Of a stretch of DNA of 51,962 bases, positions 1 to 7,843 are shown in pieces. The stretch is from Acidobacteriota bacterium (lineage in GTDB: Bacteria > Acidobacteriota > CAIWXX01). The notes beneath the pieces are model-generated. The model saw only the letters and a list, made by a program, of their open reading frames with translations, searched no databases and was not told where the DNA came from. A program made the position numbers and the translations under genes. Position 1 is the first letter of the stretch. The number at the start of each line of letters is the position of its first letter. The DNA lies in assembly GCA_016191015.1 (NCBI GenBank), contig JACPPM010000170.1, positions 1 to 51,962 of the forward strand, written 5' to 3'.

Positions 1-35
1 AACTTGCTCCTCACTCTCGGGTCGGCGCGAAGCAA

Positions 36-100
36 TCGGCGACATCTGCGAGTCAATCTGTGAAATCTGCGGTTTCCGGGACTTTGCCGTAGCCTTGTCG
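36..100. repeat. Interspersed AATCTGCGG repeat, copy A (right arm only)
   Basis: This stretch contains ATCTGCGAG, then AAATCTGCGGTTT, then GGGACTTTG. The same arrangement ends two longer palindromic copies near 26.4 kb and 32.97 kb. The partner arm would lie left of the window. No gene is visible in the first 137 bases. Confidence 0.6.
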
Positions 101-137
101 CGCGGCGATCGCGCGGCGATCGCGCCGGGTCGAGTTC

Positions 138-908
138 ATGTCGCTGTGGTATGATGCAACTCTGGTTTCAACGATGAACCATCAGCACGGACCGCTGACG
201 ATCCAGTACCGGTTCCGATTTCCGAATGGGCGTGGACTGGACTTCGAGCTCCATCTCGATCCTGTGACTCTCGCTCGGAGACCGGACATGGCACGGCCTC
301 TTCCGTCCTGGACAGCGCTCGAATTTCACCAATGCCCGAACTGCCCACTCGACCCTGCCGTTCATCCCGACTGCCCGGCCGCCGCGAACCTTCGGAGTCT
401 GGTCGAGTGGTCGGGTCAGCTCTGGTCCTATGACAGCGTCCGTGTCGAAGTCGTGACCCCGCAACGCGTCGTCTCCAAGGATACCTCCGTCCAGGCCGGG
501 GTCAGCTCACTCGTCGGTCTCACGATGGCTACCAGCGGCTGCCCTCACACGGCCTTCTTCCGGCCCATGGCACGTTTCCACCTCCCGTTCCCGAGCACGA
601 TCGACACGATCTACCGCGCAACATCGATGTACCTTCTTGCACAATACTTTCGCCGTAAGGACGGAGGCGAGCCTGACCTGGATCTCGACGGTCTTACCGA
701 TATCTACCGCAATCTGCAGATCATCAACACTGCGATGGCCGCACGGCTGAGAGCGGCCACGGAACGGGACGCGGCCGTGAACGCCGTGATCATCCTCGAT
801 GTCTTCGCCCAGACTCTGCCGCTGTCAATCTCCGATTCCCTGGAGGAGATCCGGCATCTATTCACGGCATTCCTCGCTGCCGGCGGACGTCCCGGTCCAG
901 CGAACTAA
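138..908 (+). CDS. Hypothetical protein, possibly DUF6901-like
   Basis: A 256-residue protein with no signal peptide or membrane segment. The N-terminal part (YRFRFPNGRGLDFELHLD) looks like a small beta domain. It is followed by a conserved-looking Cys cluster (HQCPNCPLDPAVHPDCP, near residues 64-80). The C-terminal half is helical. The layout reminds me of the DUF6901 family, but that is from memory and unverified. The next in-frame ATG, 12 codons downstream, is also a possible start; no clear ribosome binding site separates them. The stop codon overlaps the stop of the convergent transporter gene by 4 bases. Function unknown. Confidence 0.6.
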   Translation: MSLWYDATLVSTMNHQHGPLTIQYRFRFPNGRGLDFELHLDPVTLARRPDMARPLPSWTALEFHQCPNCPLDPAVHPDCPAAANLRSLVEWSGQLWSYDSVRVEVVTPQRVVSKDTSVQAGVSSLVGLTMATSGCPHTAFFRPMARFHLPFPSTIDTIYRATSMYLLAQYFRRKDGGEPDLDLDGLTDIYRNLQIINTAMAARLRAATERDAAVNAVIILDVFAQTLPLSISDSLEEIRHLFTAFLAAGGRPGPAN

Positions 909-2251
909 GCCCTCTTCGTCTCCCGGCGACGCACTACTGCCTGGTAGACCAGTAGCGAAGCGAAAGCCGCCACCCCGACGGCGCAGAATACGTACCAGAT
1001 GTAGTGAGCCTTGGCATAAGCGGAGGGCATCAGGCCTTGTCCGGCAAGCGAAGCGAGGCGCTGAGCGCGATCGGCATCGGACAGGGTCCGCGGATCCGGA
1101 CAGAAGGCATCCAACAGGTAGCCCGACATGACGAAACCGATAAGCCAGGCGAAGAATACGTTCAAGTGCGCATAGCCCATGTAGAGCCCCTCCTGTCCCG
1201 CCGGCGCCTGCCTCGATGCGTATTCCAGATACCGGGGGCTCAGAAAACATTCCGCAAACCCCTGGACCGCGATACCGCAAACCATCATCACTGTGATCGG
1301 ATGCACCGGGTAGCCAAACAGCGTCGTGCCTGCTCCCACCGCCGGCGACAGGGCCATGATGAGGGCGGAGAAAGGAATAAGTGCCAAAGCTATCGCGATC
1401 GAGCTGATCGGCTGCATCTTCCTCACCAGATGTGTGATCGGCACGACCAACAGAACGACGACGAACGGATTCACATTCGCGTACCACTCCGGGCTCGCAC
1501 CCTCCCCCACCATGCGGACCACGTACTTGGGCATTGATGCGTAGAGCTGCCCCTGAATCACCCAGAAGCCGGCAGTGATGAGGATCAGCGCCAGAAACCG
1601 ACCATTCCGTAGAACGACGGCGAGATCGTGCACCACTTCGCTGGCGCCCCGCGGCCGGGCGGTGGAGGCTTGCAGTGGACGATAGAACAGGAAAACCAGA
1701 GCCAGAGCGACAAAAGCGGCGACGGCCGAACAGAGCGGCACCGACCCGACCCCGAGAGCCGTACGCACGGGCTTCGCGATCGTCTTCCCGGTGAAGGAAC
1801 CGATGTTCACGATCATATAGAAAATGCTGTAAGCGCGGGCCCGAAGCGAATCACCTGAGGTCAGTGCGACCGTGCCGGTGATCACCGGCTTGACGAAGGA
1901 GCCACCGAGAGCAATGAGTGCCAGCGAGGCCAGCACCGGCAACTTGCCTGGATGAAGTCCGAGTGCCGCATATCCGACCGAAAGCAGCACAAACGCGAGG
2001 AGCAGAGCGTGACGGAAGCCGATCCGATCTGAGATCGCTCCGGTGAGGAACGGAAGGAAGTAGATCGCGGACGAGAAGATGGCGCCTATCCACCCCGACT
2101 CCACGTCACTGAAGCCGGCGGCGTCGGTGAGGAACATGGAGAGGGCAATAAACGTTCCGTAATAGGCCGCCCGCTCACACAGCTCCACTCCGTTGGAAAG
2201 CCAGAATATCGGAGGGAACCGGCCGGATGTCTGCGCTCGCTTCTCAGTCAA
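905..2251 (-). CDS. MFS transporter, POT/peptide-transporter-like
   Basis: A 448-residue integral membrane protein with about 12 hydrophobic segments. The first segment holds NGVELCERAAYYGTF, which resembles the E-x-x-E-R-x-x-Y-Y-G signature of proton-coupled oligopeptide (POT/PTR) carriers. The loop GAISDRIGFRHALL fits the MFS loop 2-3 motif. The start must be TTG at 2251, because no ATG or GTG precedes the first membrane segment. It lies 97 bp downstream of the GH9 gene on the same strand, separated by a GC-rich palindrome, so it may be read through from that operon. The substrate (peptide, sugar or drug) cannot be told from sequence. Confidence 0.8.
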   Translation of the reverse strand: MTEKRAQTSGRFPPIFWLSNGVELCERAAYYGTFIALSMFLTDAAGFSDVESGWIGAIFSSAIYFLPFLTGAISDRIGFRHALLLAFVLLSVGYAALGLHPGKLPVLASLALIALGGSFVKPVITGTVALTSGDSLRARAYSIFYMIVNIGSFTGKTIAKPVRTALGVGSVPLCSAVAAFVALALVFLFYRPLQASTARPRGASEVVHDLAVVLRNGRFLALILITAGFWVIQGQLYASMPKYVVRMVGEGASPEWYANVNPFVVVLLVVPITHLVRKMQPISSIAIALALIPFSALIMALSPAVGAGTTLFGYPVHPITVMMVCGIAVQGFAECFLSPRYLEYASRQAPAGQEGLYMGYAHLNVFFAWLIGFVMSGYLLDAFCPDPRTLSDADRAQRLASLAGQGLMPSAYAKAHYIWYVFCAVGVAAFASLLVYQAVVRRRETKRA

Positions 2252-2289
2252 TCTGCTCTACTCTGTGAGTAGGCATTACTCTACCACGA

Positions 2290-2347
2290 CAGTTGCTTCC
2301 CGCGCAGCCCTCGCGCGGCCGCAGCCGGCCGGCCGGCGGGCAGGTCG
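2290..2347 (-). terminator. GC-rich palindromic stretch after the GH9 gene
   Basis: Directly after the GH9 stop codon the DNA is a nested GC palindrome (GCCGGCCGGCCGGC core). It could fold into a strong hairpin but has no T-tract. It may attenuate reading from the GH9 gene into the transporter gene. Confidence 0.3.
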
Positions 2348-2348
2348 A

Positions 2349-4049
2349 CTACGGCCTCATGCGAGCGATCAGCGCGATCCCTTCCGCGTTTGCGTTGATC
2401 GTCGGTTCGTTGGTTGCGTAGTCCGCCACATCGTCATGGTAGAGAGCCTCGCCGGACTGGAAGTCCGCGTACTCATCAGGATCGTTCAATGAGATTCCCA
2501 AGTCGTTCCAGTCCTTCCTCTCCATCGGACCTTCGTCCCAGAAACCCGTCAAGACGCTGTGGGTCAGATCTGCCACCTGATGGTGCGGAGCGCGCGGATA
2601 GGTCGTGCCGAGAGCGGCGACGAGGCAGACGCCCCAGGGATTCGCACCCAGGATGTAGTCACGCTGATCGAGTGCCATCGCGTGGTACTTCGTGTCGCCC
2701 GAAATCTCTTCATACCAGAGCGCCTCCAGAGCCGCTCCCGTCATCTCCGTTGCCGAGCCCCACCGGTAGGCGTCCACCGCGGACCGGAAGGGATTCTGAT
2801 CCGCCCATTCATGGAAAGCCGCCAGATCCTCGCCGAGAAGTGCCTTCGCCTTCGCGACGTAGCTCGGATCGAGCTGCGCGATTTCATAATGAGCGAGCCC
2901 GTGGACATCGCCGTAGCCGAAATAGTAAGCGTTGCGAGCGGCCGTCGCGTAAGCCCGCGCCTCGTTCAGGTATGAGGCTCTGCCGGTTGCCCTGTAGAGC
3001 GCGGCTCCCGCCAGCGCCATGTCATCCCGCCAGGTCGACTCGGTATAGAATCCGGATGTGCTGGATTGCGCGCCAGGTCGCGACTTGCCGAAGGCGTAGA
3101 TTTCCTTCGCCGCCTTCGCGTATCTCGTTGCGAGATCCGCATCGTAGAACGCGTTCGCGGAATCGCCCCAGATCGATGCGGCCATTGCTAGGGCCGCAGC
3201 GGCCTTGCCCGCAACATTCGCGCCCTTGCCCGGTTTGCAGGCCCACACCGGTCGCGGCGGCAGATCATTGTCCTCCTCCGGCATCCGCCAGCTGTCATGG
3301 TCGCTCTCGTCCCCCACCTGGTAGTAGAGAATTTTCCTGCGTGGATCCCAAAGCCTGAAGATCCACTCGACCCCAATCCGAGCCTCGTCCAGCACGTCGG
3401 GGACATCGTTTTCGTTTTCGTCGTCGAACGCGAGGGGATCGTGCTGGTATGCAGCGAGGAGCATCACTGTGGAGAAGCCTGAGTTGATCAGGAACTTGAG
3501 GTAGTCCCCCGCATCGTGCCATCCCCCGGAGGCGTCCACCGCCATCCCTGCCGCTGGCCCGTCCTTCGCTTTTCCGTCTTTGAGGTGACAGATGCCGTGG
3601 AGCGATGGTCTGGTGTCGCCGCAACGCTGTACATGGAAGAACTCGAGGGAGATCCCCACGAGACCGCCATAGGGACTCGCCGCGATCGTGAACACTGGAG
3701 ATGTGCTGCCCCCGAATCGCACACGATAGGTGCCGTTCCGGTCGAGGCTGCTGAAATTCAACTCGTACACGTGAGCGAATGTGCCGTAGGGGCCGCGGTC
3801 AGGACCCACTCGGGCGCTGAAAGCAGTCGCCCCACCTGAATCCGCAACCACACGGAATGTCTGATTCCCCGCGTTGGCATTTGTGAGCAGCAGCGCGACT
3901 TTGCGATCCGCAGGCAGATAGCCCGCCTGATTGACCCGGATGTATGAGGCCGTCTCAGGTCGCGATGGATCGAAGCTGCCAGGGATCGGTAACCCGAGGA
4001 ACAGCACCAAAACTGCTGCCGGCGCGCTCGGGGCAACTCGTGTGCTCAT
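2349..4049 (-). CDS. Glycoside hydrolase family 9 (cellulase-like) with N-terminal Ig-like domain
   Basis: An exported enzyme of about 566 residues expected to cut beta-1,4-glucans or related polymers. After a signal peptide (hydrophobic AAVLVLFLGLPIPG) comes a CelD_N-type Ig-like domain that begins IRVNQAGYLPADRKVALL. The GH9 (alpha/alpha)6 barrel follows. The nucleophile/base motif is GGWHDAGDYLKF. The region GANPWG...APHHQ corresponds to family signature 1. The acid Glu lies in DYATNEPTINANAEG. I chose ATG 4049 because GAAGG precedes it by 4 bases; the ATG six codons upstream has no such site. It lies 60 bp after the anti-sigma gene on the same strand, so the sigma pair may control it. Confidence 0.9.
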   Translation of the reverse strand: MSTRVAPSAPAAVLVLFLGLPIPGSFDPSRPETASYIRVNQAGYLPADRKVALLLTNANAGNQTFRVVADSGGATAFSARVGPDRGPYGTFAHVYELNFSSLDRNGTYRVRFGGSTSPVFTIAASPYGGLVGISLEFFHVQRCGDTRPSLHGICHLKDGKAKDGPAAGMAVDASGGWHDAGDYLKFLINSGFSTVMLLAAYQHDPLAFDDENENDVPDVLDEARIGVEWIFRLWDPRRKILYYQVGDESDHDSWRMPEEDNDLPPRPVWACKPGKGANVAGKAAAALAMAASIWGDSANAFYDADLATRYAKAAKEIYAFGKSRPGAQSSTSGFYTESTWRDDMALAGAALYRATGRASYLNEARAYATAARNAYYFGYGDVHGLAHYEIAQLDPSYVAKAKALLGEDLAAFHEWADQNPFRSAVDAYRWGSATEMTGAALEALWYEEISGDTKYHAMALDQRDYILGANPWGVCLVAALGTTYPRAPHHQVADLTHSVLTGFWDEGPMERKDWNDLGISLNDPDEYADFQSGEALYHDDVADYATNEPTINANAEGIALIARMRP

Positions 4050-4109
4050 ACAACCTTCAGCGCGCACATGTCGAATCGCGTCATCCGTTCCACCGACAGG
4101 TCGTGCACC

Positions 4110-4799
4110 TCACTCCACCCGCACGAAGAAGGTGTTCGAGCTCACGTGCGTTCCGTCCGCGAACACTGCCTCCACCTGCCATACGATACGCGACGCAGGT
4201 GACAACCCGGCGAATGAGCTCTCGGGTACCACATACTCGGGGGTGGTCAGCCCTCGGGCGGTCGCCAACACCACGAGCTCCTCGGATGCCACACGCAAAT
4301 CGTATCGGGTGCCTTCAGGTCCCGCTGACCATCGCAGATGGAATCTCGAGCGCGGGAGAACGGTTTCCTCCGGTATTGTCGACGTGATCTCCTGAGGCCC
4401 GGTCGCTCCGCGATAGACGGGCGTCTCCGGACCGCCGATCGGTGCACGCAGGAGATGGACGAGTGAGATGGCCAGGAGGAGAGTCGCCGCCGTGGCCGCC
4501 AGCATCGCCCATCGCCCAGTGAGCCATGGTCCTCCCAAAACCTTGCGAACAGGCTCGTTCGCCCTCTTCATCCCGCTGTCCGCGACCAAGACCATCGCCA
4601 ACCTCCAAGCCTCGGCGCAGGAGCCGCAGGTGACTGTGTGATCGACAATCTCTGCCACGCGCGCTCCGGCGAGCCGCCCCGCCACCGCCTCCCAGATCAA
4701 ACCGGATTCCGGACAGTGAACAGAGGGCGAGCTCGGCGCGCTAACCCCGGCGGCGAAGCCCCGCCGAAGCCGCTCGAGATCTCCGTCCTCCAGCTTCAT
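4110..4799 (-). CDS. Anti-sigma factor with zinc-finger N-terminus
   Basis: A protein of 229 residues partnered with the sigma factor encoded just upstream. The N-terminal part carries an H-x3-C-x2-C zinc-anti-sigma motif (DHTVTCGSC). One membrane segment follows (AMLAATAATLLLAISLVHLL). The outer part resembles a small fibronectin-like sensor domain that ends in WQVEAVFADGTHV. ATG 4799 is preferred because it overlaps the sigma stop as ATGA, indicating translational coupling; a longer reading adds nine residues. By family knowledge it would hold the sigma factor inactive at the membrane until a signal releases it. The 60-bp distance to the GH9 gene suggests polysaccharide sensing, which is an inference. 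Confidence 0.75.
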   Translation of the reverse strand: MKLEDGDLERLRRGFAAGVSAPSSPSVHCPESGLIWEAVAGRLAGARVAEIVDHTVTCGSCAEAWRLAMVLVADSGMKRANEPVRKVLGGPWLTGRWAMLAATAATLLLAISLVHLLRAPIGGPETPVYRGATGPQEITSTIPEETVLPRSRFHLRWSAGPEGTRYDLRVASEELVVLATARGLTTPEYVVPESSFAGLSPASRIVWQVEAVFADGTHVSSNTFFVRVE

Positions 4800-5317
4800 G
4801 GATTCAACCCCTTTGATCGAAGACACTTTCTCAGGTCGGCCAGACCACGGTAAATCAAATTATCGGTGCGTTTCTCATTCCAGCCGAGCAGCCTCGCTGA
4901 CTCCGGCACGGTATGCCCCTGCAAGTAGAGCGCCACGGCGAGCCTGCGGCTCTGCACCAGCCGCGCCAGGCAGTTGGAAATGCCCTCCGCGATCTCGAGA
5001 CTCTCACATCGACGCTCCGGGTCCTCCGATCCCGATGTGGAGGGCAACTCCTGCGGCCCATCTTCGATCGCCACCTCCTGCCTTCGCTGCGTGCTCCGGA
5101 TCTCGTCAACAACCACACAGTACGCCACCTTCCATAGATAAGACGATGCCAGCTCGCCGTTTCCCTCACAGCTTCTCTCGTGCCGCATCACCCGGATCAT
5201 GGCTGCCTGAACGAGATCCTCCCGCCTGTTTCCCAGCCAGCGCGGGCACACCGACCCAACTGCATGCATCAGCTTCTCGCGCAGCAGCTCATAATCGGTG
5301 TCTGACACGGCCACCAT
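4796..5317 (-). CDS. RNA polymerase sigma-70 family factor (ECF-like)
   Basis: A 173-residue sigma factor with only regions 2 and 4. Region 2 shows DLVQAAMIRVMRHERS and SYLWKVAYCVVVDEIRS. Region 4 is a helix-turn-helix around LYLQGHTVPESARLLGWNEK. The linker is short and acidic (DGPQELPSTSGSEDPE). It leads the minus-strand series sigma - anti-sigma - GH9 - MFS, with ATGA overlap to the anti-sigma gene. A possible promoter lies about 60-85 bp upstream. The divergent neighbour is a membrane Ser/Thr kinase. Confidence 0.85.
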   Translation of the reverse strand: MVAVSDTDYELLREKLMHAVGSVCPRWLGNRREDLVQAAMIRVMRHERSCEGNGELASSYLWKVAYCVVVDEIRSTQRRQEVAIEDGPQELPSTSGSEDPERRCESLEIAEGISNCLARLVQSRRLAVALYLQGHTVPESARLLGWNEKRTDNLIYRGLADLRKCLRSKGLNP

Positions 5318-5374
5318 TTCGCGCGTCCCTCCTCGGGGCTGGCGAGAACCTGGAGCACGACCGTCCTTGAACAG

Positions 5375-5403
5375 AAGTTATGCGGGAGCCGCCGTGCTGT
5401 CAA
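5375..5403 (-). promoter_or_regulatory. Possible sigma-70-like promoter for the sigma/anti-sigma/GH9 operon
   Basis: On the minus strand TTGACA is followed 17 bases later by TAACTT (3 of 6 matches). The -35 element is perfect and the -10 is weak, so an alternative sigma factor or autoregulation is also possible. Confidence 0.3.
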
Positions 5404-5460
5404 GAAGAAACGTAATTCCTGAGTAATGCATCAGAGGAGCGGGGCGAGTTTCCTGATTCG

Positions 5461-5490
5461 TTGACGACAATCAACCCTGGAGGATATGAT
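5461..5490 (+). promoter_or_regulatory. Sigma-70-like promoter upstream of the kinase transcript
   Basis: TTGACG and TATGAT are separated by 18 bases, giving a predicted start near 5497. The transcript would carry the 35-codon leader ORF before the kinase gene. Confidence 0.5.
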
Positions 5491-5529
5491 GCCACCATAC
5501 CCCGCACACGGCTACGGGAGGAGGACCTG

Positions 5530-5637
5530 ATGAGAGGGAGACTCGTTGAGACGCTCCTGATCATCTCGGCAATGCCCCAGCTCTCGCACGTCTCGCCGAA
5601 GCGATGTGAGCGGATGCGAGGACTGCCCCGGACCTGA
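5530..5637 (+). CDS. Putative 35-residue leader peptide
   Basis: This short ORF starts with ATG five bases after a strong GGGAGGAGG site and ends 16 bases before the GTG of the Ser/Thr kinase gene. It starts MRGRLVETLLIISAMPQ and ends with a basic tail rich in Arg. It is in a different frame from the kinase. Its ribosome site is much stronger than that of the kinase, so it could feed ribosomes to the downstream gene or act as a regulatory leader. Conservation is unknown and chance is not excluded. Confidence 0.35.
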   Translation: MRGRLVETLLIISAMPQLSHVSPKRCERMRGLPRT

Positions 5638-5653
5638 AAGAGCGAGAACATAA

Positions 5654-7738
5654 GTGAAGCGCAGCACCGCTGGTTCACTACGCACCTGGGTGCCCATCGG
5701 CGCGCTCCTTCTTCTCTGGGCGAGGCCAGCAGTCTCGGAAGAATGGTACGACGCGTACTTCAAGGGCATGGGTGCATTGCAGCGGCGGCAGGCTGATACC
5801 GCGATCGATTACTTCCAACGAGCGATCAAATCGAATCCCGTGCCCGGTGAAAACGTGCTCACCTACGGCACCAACAGCATCGACCACTACTACCCGTACC
5901 TGCGCCTGGCCGAGGCGCACCTGATGGCCGGAGAATTCGACGCCGCCCGCGACGCCCTCAGGCAATCCGAATCGGTGGGAAAGGAACCCGCCCCGGCACG
6001 ATTCCGCATCGGCTTGGCAGTCGAAGCCGCTAGCCGGAGGGCAGGCGTCGCCACTCCACCGCGCCCACCCCTCACCCAGCCGCCGGTGTCCCCGGCAGAG
6101 GAGCTCCCCGCGCCGGCACAGACCTCATCGCCGCAGGCGACCACGGAGACGCCCGAGTCACCCCGAGGATCCGATGTCGAACCACCGACCCCCCACGAGG
6201 AAGCCCACACTGCGGCACCACGCGGCTACCTGGAAATCCGTACGGAGCCCGTGGGCGTGTCGGTGCTCGAGGGCGATCGTGTCCTGGGCGTGACCCCGAC
6301 AACGATCGAGTTGGACCCGGGAGTGTACCGGATTGCATTGCGCATGACTGGGTTCGACGATCATAGCTTCACGGCGAGCATCGTCGCTGGCAAGCACCGT
6401 AGGCAGTCGTTCGTGATGGTTGCCAGAGATGCCACGACTGAGATCGCAGCCTCCGAGAAGCCGCAGCCCGAGCCGGCGCCTCGGTCGCTCCTGATCCAAT
6501 CACAGCCCCCCGGAGCCACGGCCTATCTAGACGACGAACCGATCGGTGAGACGGATCCGACATCCGGGAGGCTGGTAAAGAAAAACCTTACGGCCGGGAG
6601 CCATCGCCTGCGGATGAGCAAGCAGGGTTACCAGGACGCTGTGGAGATCGTCGAGATTGCGGCCGAGGGGCAGACAACCGTCACGGTCGGTTTGCAGGAC
6701 CTGGCCCGATCGTGGAGCACCTCGGTCTCACTCGCGCTGGCAGTCGCACTCGGACTCGTTCTCATCGGAGGAGCAGCGGCAGTCGTGTTCATCCAGCGCC
6801 GGCGGCGTGTGTCGGAGCGCGCCACCGCGGGTGCACCAGCACCCATCGCGACGCTCCCATTGCAAGCTGCGCCGGACATGAGCGAACCGGCTGACACCGT
6901 CTCGGAAACGATCCGGAGCGCCCCGTCCGAAACCGTTTTCGGCGATTTCCGGATCCTGTCGGTGATCGGGAAGGGAGGCATGGCACGAGTTCTCAAGGCC
7001 GAGAAGAATGGCGAGATCGTCGCCCTCAAGCGCCCCCATGCGTCCCTTCTGGAGGAACCGGAGTTCCTCAAACGGTTCTTACGGGAGACTGACATCGGCA
7101 GAACCCTCCACCATCCGAACATCATCCGGATCTTCGAGCGAGGCGAGGTGGACGGCCTCCCCTACTTCACGATGGAGCTCATCGAAGGCGAGACCCTCAA
7201 GGCCCACCTCACGCGACTCGGTCCGCTCGGCGGACGTGCGGCGACGAAGTTGATTGTACAGACAGCCGAGGCTCTGGATTACGCACATCTCAAGGGCGTC
7301 ATCCACCGCGACCTCAAGCCTTCCAACATCATGGTCCTCCGTGACGGCACGGTCAAGGTGATGGACTACGGGATTGCCCGAGCAAGCCGATTCGACGGCC
7401 TCACTGTCACGGGCTCTTTCCTCGGCACCCCCGACTACGTCGCACCGGAAACGGCCGAGGGGAAGCCGACAGACGGCCGCAGTGACCTCTATTCCCTCGG
7501 AGTCGTATTCTACGAAATGCTCACGGGAAAGAAACCGTTTGAAGCGGACACACCGATCGCCACCATCCGTAAGCACTGCTCCGAACCGCCGACCCCCCCG
7601 ACGCTCCTCAAGCCAGGTTGTCCTCCCCAGGTCGAAAAGATCATCCTCCGGCTTCTCGAGAAATCGCCTGACCAGCGATACCAGACCGCCGAGGAGCTCA
7701 TCCTCGATCTCCGCGACTACCTGAACCGCGCCGGGTGA
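5654..7738 (+). CDS. Membrane Ser/Thr protein kinase with outer TPR and PEGA domains
   Basis: A 694-residue Hanks-type kinase with its kinase domain at the C-terminus. Order: signal peptide (IGALLLLWARPAVS), a TPR-like region (about 30-115), a Pro-rich linker, PEGA domain 1 (about 191-255), PEGA domain 2 (about 277-345), a membrane helix (about 357-381) and a cytoplasmic kinase (about 432-694). The glycine loop is GKGGMA, the ATP lysine is in VALKRPH, the catalytic loop is HRDLKPSN, and the metal motif is DYG in place of DFG. The signal peptide implies that TPR and PEGA domains face the periplasm and may bind a cell-envelope ligand. The start is GTG with only a weak ribosome site. Substrates are unknown. 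Confidence 0.88.
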   Translation: MKRSTAGSLRTWVPIGALLLLWARPAVSEEWYDAYFKGMGALQRRQADTAIDYFQRAIKSNPVPGENVLTYGTNSIDHYYPYLRLAEAHLMAGEFDAARDALRQSESVGKEPAPARFRIGLAVEAASRRAGVATPPRPPLTQPPVSPAEELPAPAQTSSPQATTETPESPRGSDVEPPTPHEEAHTAAPRGYLEIRTEPVGVSVLEGDRVLGVTPTTIELDPGVYRIALRMTGFDDHSFTASIVAGKHRRQSFVMVARDATTEIAASEKPQPEPAPRSLLIQSQPPGATAYLDDEPIGETDPTSGRLVKKNLTAGSHRLRMSKQGYQDAVEIVEIAAEGQTTVTVGLQDLARSWSTSVSLALAVALGLVLIGGAAAVVFIQRRRRVSERATAGAPAPIATLPLQAAPDMSEPADTVSETIRSAPSETVFGDFRILSVIGKGGMARVLKAEKNGEIVALKRPHASLLEEPEFLKRFLRETDIGRTLHHPNIIRIFERGEVDGLPYFTMELIEGETLKAHLTRLGPLGGRAATKLIVQTAEALDYAHLKGVIHRDLKPSNIMVLRDGTVKVMDYGIARASRFDGLTVTGSFLGTPDYVAPETAEGKPTDGRSDLYSLGVVFYEMLTGKKPFEADTPIATIRKHCSEPPTPPTLLKPGCPPQVEKIILRLLEKSPDQRYQTAEELILDLRDYLNRAG

Positions 7739-7751
7739 GGATTCGTCACAG

Positions 7752-7780
7752 TTGCTCAAGGCGGACCCAACCCGTAAAAT
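7752..7780 (+). promoter_or_regulatory. Possible promoter upstream of clpB
   Basis: TTGCTC and TAAAAT are separated by 17 bases in the gap between the kinase and clpB. I see no CIRCE inverted repeat and no clear sigma-32-type element. Confidence 0.35.
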
Positions 7781-7843
7781 CCGTAACGCGGCTCGGCCGC
7801 CTCTGACTGTGTGTGAGTGTAGATTCTCGGAGGTGTAGAACCG

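Noticed and set aside
7739-7843. Heat-shock operator (CIRCE) before clpB
   Set aside because: No TTAGCACTC/GAGTGCTAA-type inverted repeat could be found in the gap.
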